Of a stretch of 64,000 bases of DNA, positions 63,218 through 64,000 are shown piece by piece (within the stretch, counting starts at the first letter, position 1; each line of letters opens with the position of its first letter). Where the stretch lies: positions 310,001-374,000 of the forward strand of contig NZ_JAANOV010000001.1 in assembly GCF_011758745.1 (NCBI RefSeq), read 5' to 3'. A program made the translations under genes and the position numbers. Below the pieces are notes generated by a model. It was not told where the DNA came from. It was given only the letters and a program-made list of their open reading frames with translations, and ran no database searches. This DNA is from Amycolatopsis granulosa. Lineage in GTDB: Bacteria; Actinomycetota; Actinomycetes; Mycobacteriales; Pseudonocardiaceae.

Positions 63218-64000
63218 ATGCCGGAAACACCACCCCCACCGCGCCGTGATGCAGCCGGGAACCGTGAGCCGATCAGTGACCCCGGGTTGTGCCGGTACTG
63301 CCGGCGCCACCCGCGCAAACAGCCCGGGCCACGCGGTGGCCGGCCCGGGGAGTACTGCACGACGGTGTGGGCGGTGGACGACCGCGGCCGGGAGGTGACG
63401 TGCGCGCGGCTGGACGAGGCGGAGCAGGTCTCGTTCGCCGCCTACGGGCCGGCGCTGCCCGGTCTGGACGTGGCGGCGGTGGGCCGGGACGTGAGCCGGG
63501 CGCTGGCGGAGATCACCCCGCTGCAGCGGACCCTCGCCACGCTCGACGAGCGGCTCGACGCGGAGGTGGCGGACGCGCGGGCGCGGGCCGCGCAGGCCGA
63601 CACCGCACGAGCCGACGCGGAGGCCAGGGCCGAGGCCGCCGAGCAGCGCGCCGCCGATGCGGACGCGGCCGCGGCGGAGGCGGCGGAGCGGGCATCGGCC
63701 GCACAGGCCCGGGCGGACGAGGCCGAGCAGCGGGCAGCGGCCGACCGGGCTCAGGCCCAGCGGGCCATCGCCGACCGGTTGACCGCCGAGGGCGAGATCC
63801 GGCAGCTGCGGGAACGACTCGACGAGCAGGCCGCCGAGCAGCAGCGCGCGACCGAAACCGCGGCGGCGCGCATCGAGGAGCTCACCGCGGCGGCCGCGGC
63901 CCGCGGCAGCGAAGCCGAGGCCGCGCACGCCCGGGCGCGGCAGCTGGAGACGGACCTGCGGGACCTCGCCACCCAGCACCACGCCGACCTCGAAGAGCTG
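63218..64000 (+). CDS. Coiled-coil protein with N-terminal Cys cluster (cut by right edge)
   Basis: The first 261 residues are visible and the frame is open at the edge. Residues 25-62 hold C25, C28, H31, C47 and C62, a possible zinc site around CRYCRRHPRKQPGPRGGRPG. From about residue 85 on the protein is almost pure Ala/Glu/Arg/Gln heptads (ADARARAAQADTARADAEAR), a very long coiled coil like KfrA or DivIVA-type plasmid and segregation proteins. TAACCT lies 6 bases before the ATG at 63218, so the transcript is probably leaderless. The role is inferred only from layout and the recombinase next door. Confidence 0.85.
   Translation, partial: MPETPPPPRRDAAGNREPISDPGLCRYCRRHPRKQPGPRGGRPGEYCTTVWAVDDRGREVTCARLDEAEQVSFAAYGPALPGLDVAAVGRDVSRALAEITPLQRTLATLDERLDAEVADARARAAQADTARADAEARAEAAEQRAADADAAAAEAAERASAAQARADEAEQRAAADRAQAQRAIADRLTAEGEIRQLRERLDEQAAEQQRATETAAARIEELTAAAAARGSEAEAAHARARQLETDLRDLATQHHADLEEL

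Overview
This is a very high-G+C actinobacterial chromosome segment. The best guess is Amycolatopsis or a close relative in the Pseudonocardiaceae. The signs are G/C in nearly all third codon positions, many GTG starts, an MptB-like lipomannan mannosyltransferase, an F420-type PPOX enzyme, DUF3090 and SCO1664-family genes, DUF3097, DUF5703, and several starts with a -10 box placed for leaderless mRNA. I saw no rRNA, tRNA, CRISPR array, insertion sequence or PKS/NRPS gene. The species is inferred from gene content, not from a database match.

Layout. 0-8.5 kb: a cut CoA-transferase, an unknown membrane protein, a ChaB/acidic protein/SDR stress-like trio, an epimerase, an M20 peptidase with an HhH protein, a beta-propeller lipoprotein and an aldo/keto reductase. 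8.5-14 kb: uppP, a histidine phosphatase and an M3 peptidase in one run, then a hydrolase-MerR pair behind a MerR-type operator. 14-24.2 kb (minus strand): two tandem GH92 alpha-mannosidases, a FUSC membrane protein and malate dehydrogenase, close-set or overlapping. 24.5-26.1 kb: an ArsR/MFS pair. 26.2-33.8 kb: an M20 peptidase and M55 D-aminopeptidase divergent from a complete dipeptide ABC importer. 33.8-38.6 kb: an MptB-like mannosyltransferase convergent with an F420-type enzyme, an LD-carboxypeptidase and an S9 peptidase. 38.6-44.2 kb: DUF3090 and SCO1664, then an ECF sigma factor followed by a run of Asp23/Gls24-type envelope proteins. 44.2-61.7 kb: mostly regulator/transporter pairs, interrupted by DUF3097, NfeD-SPFH, an SGNH hydrolase, a CGNR protein, a patatin and an SMP-30 protein. 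61.7-64 kb: a tyrosine recombinase, an A+T-richer palindrome-dense gap and a coiled-coil protein leaving the window.

How the genes work together. Much of the window concerns the envelope: undecaprenyl-PP recycling (UppP), uptake and hydrolysis of cell-wall-type or D-amino-acid peptides (Dpp importer, M55, M20, LD-carboxypeptidase), mannan synthesis and breakdown (MptB, GH92), and a sigma-controlled Asp23/AmaP module. The last is the most interesting candidate system: the gene after the sigma factor appears to join a zinc anti-sigma motif to an Asp23-like domain. A second theme is drug or metabolite efflux: five MFS genes each lie beside a regulator of a different family, with a distinct dyad in each shared intergenic space.
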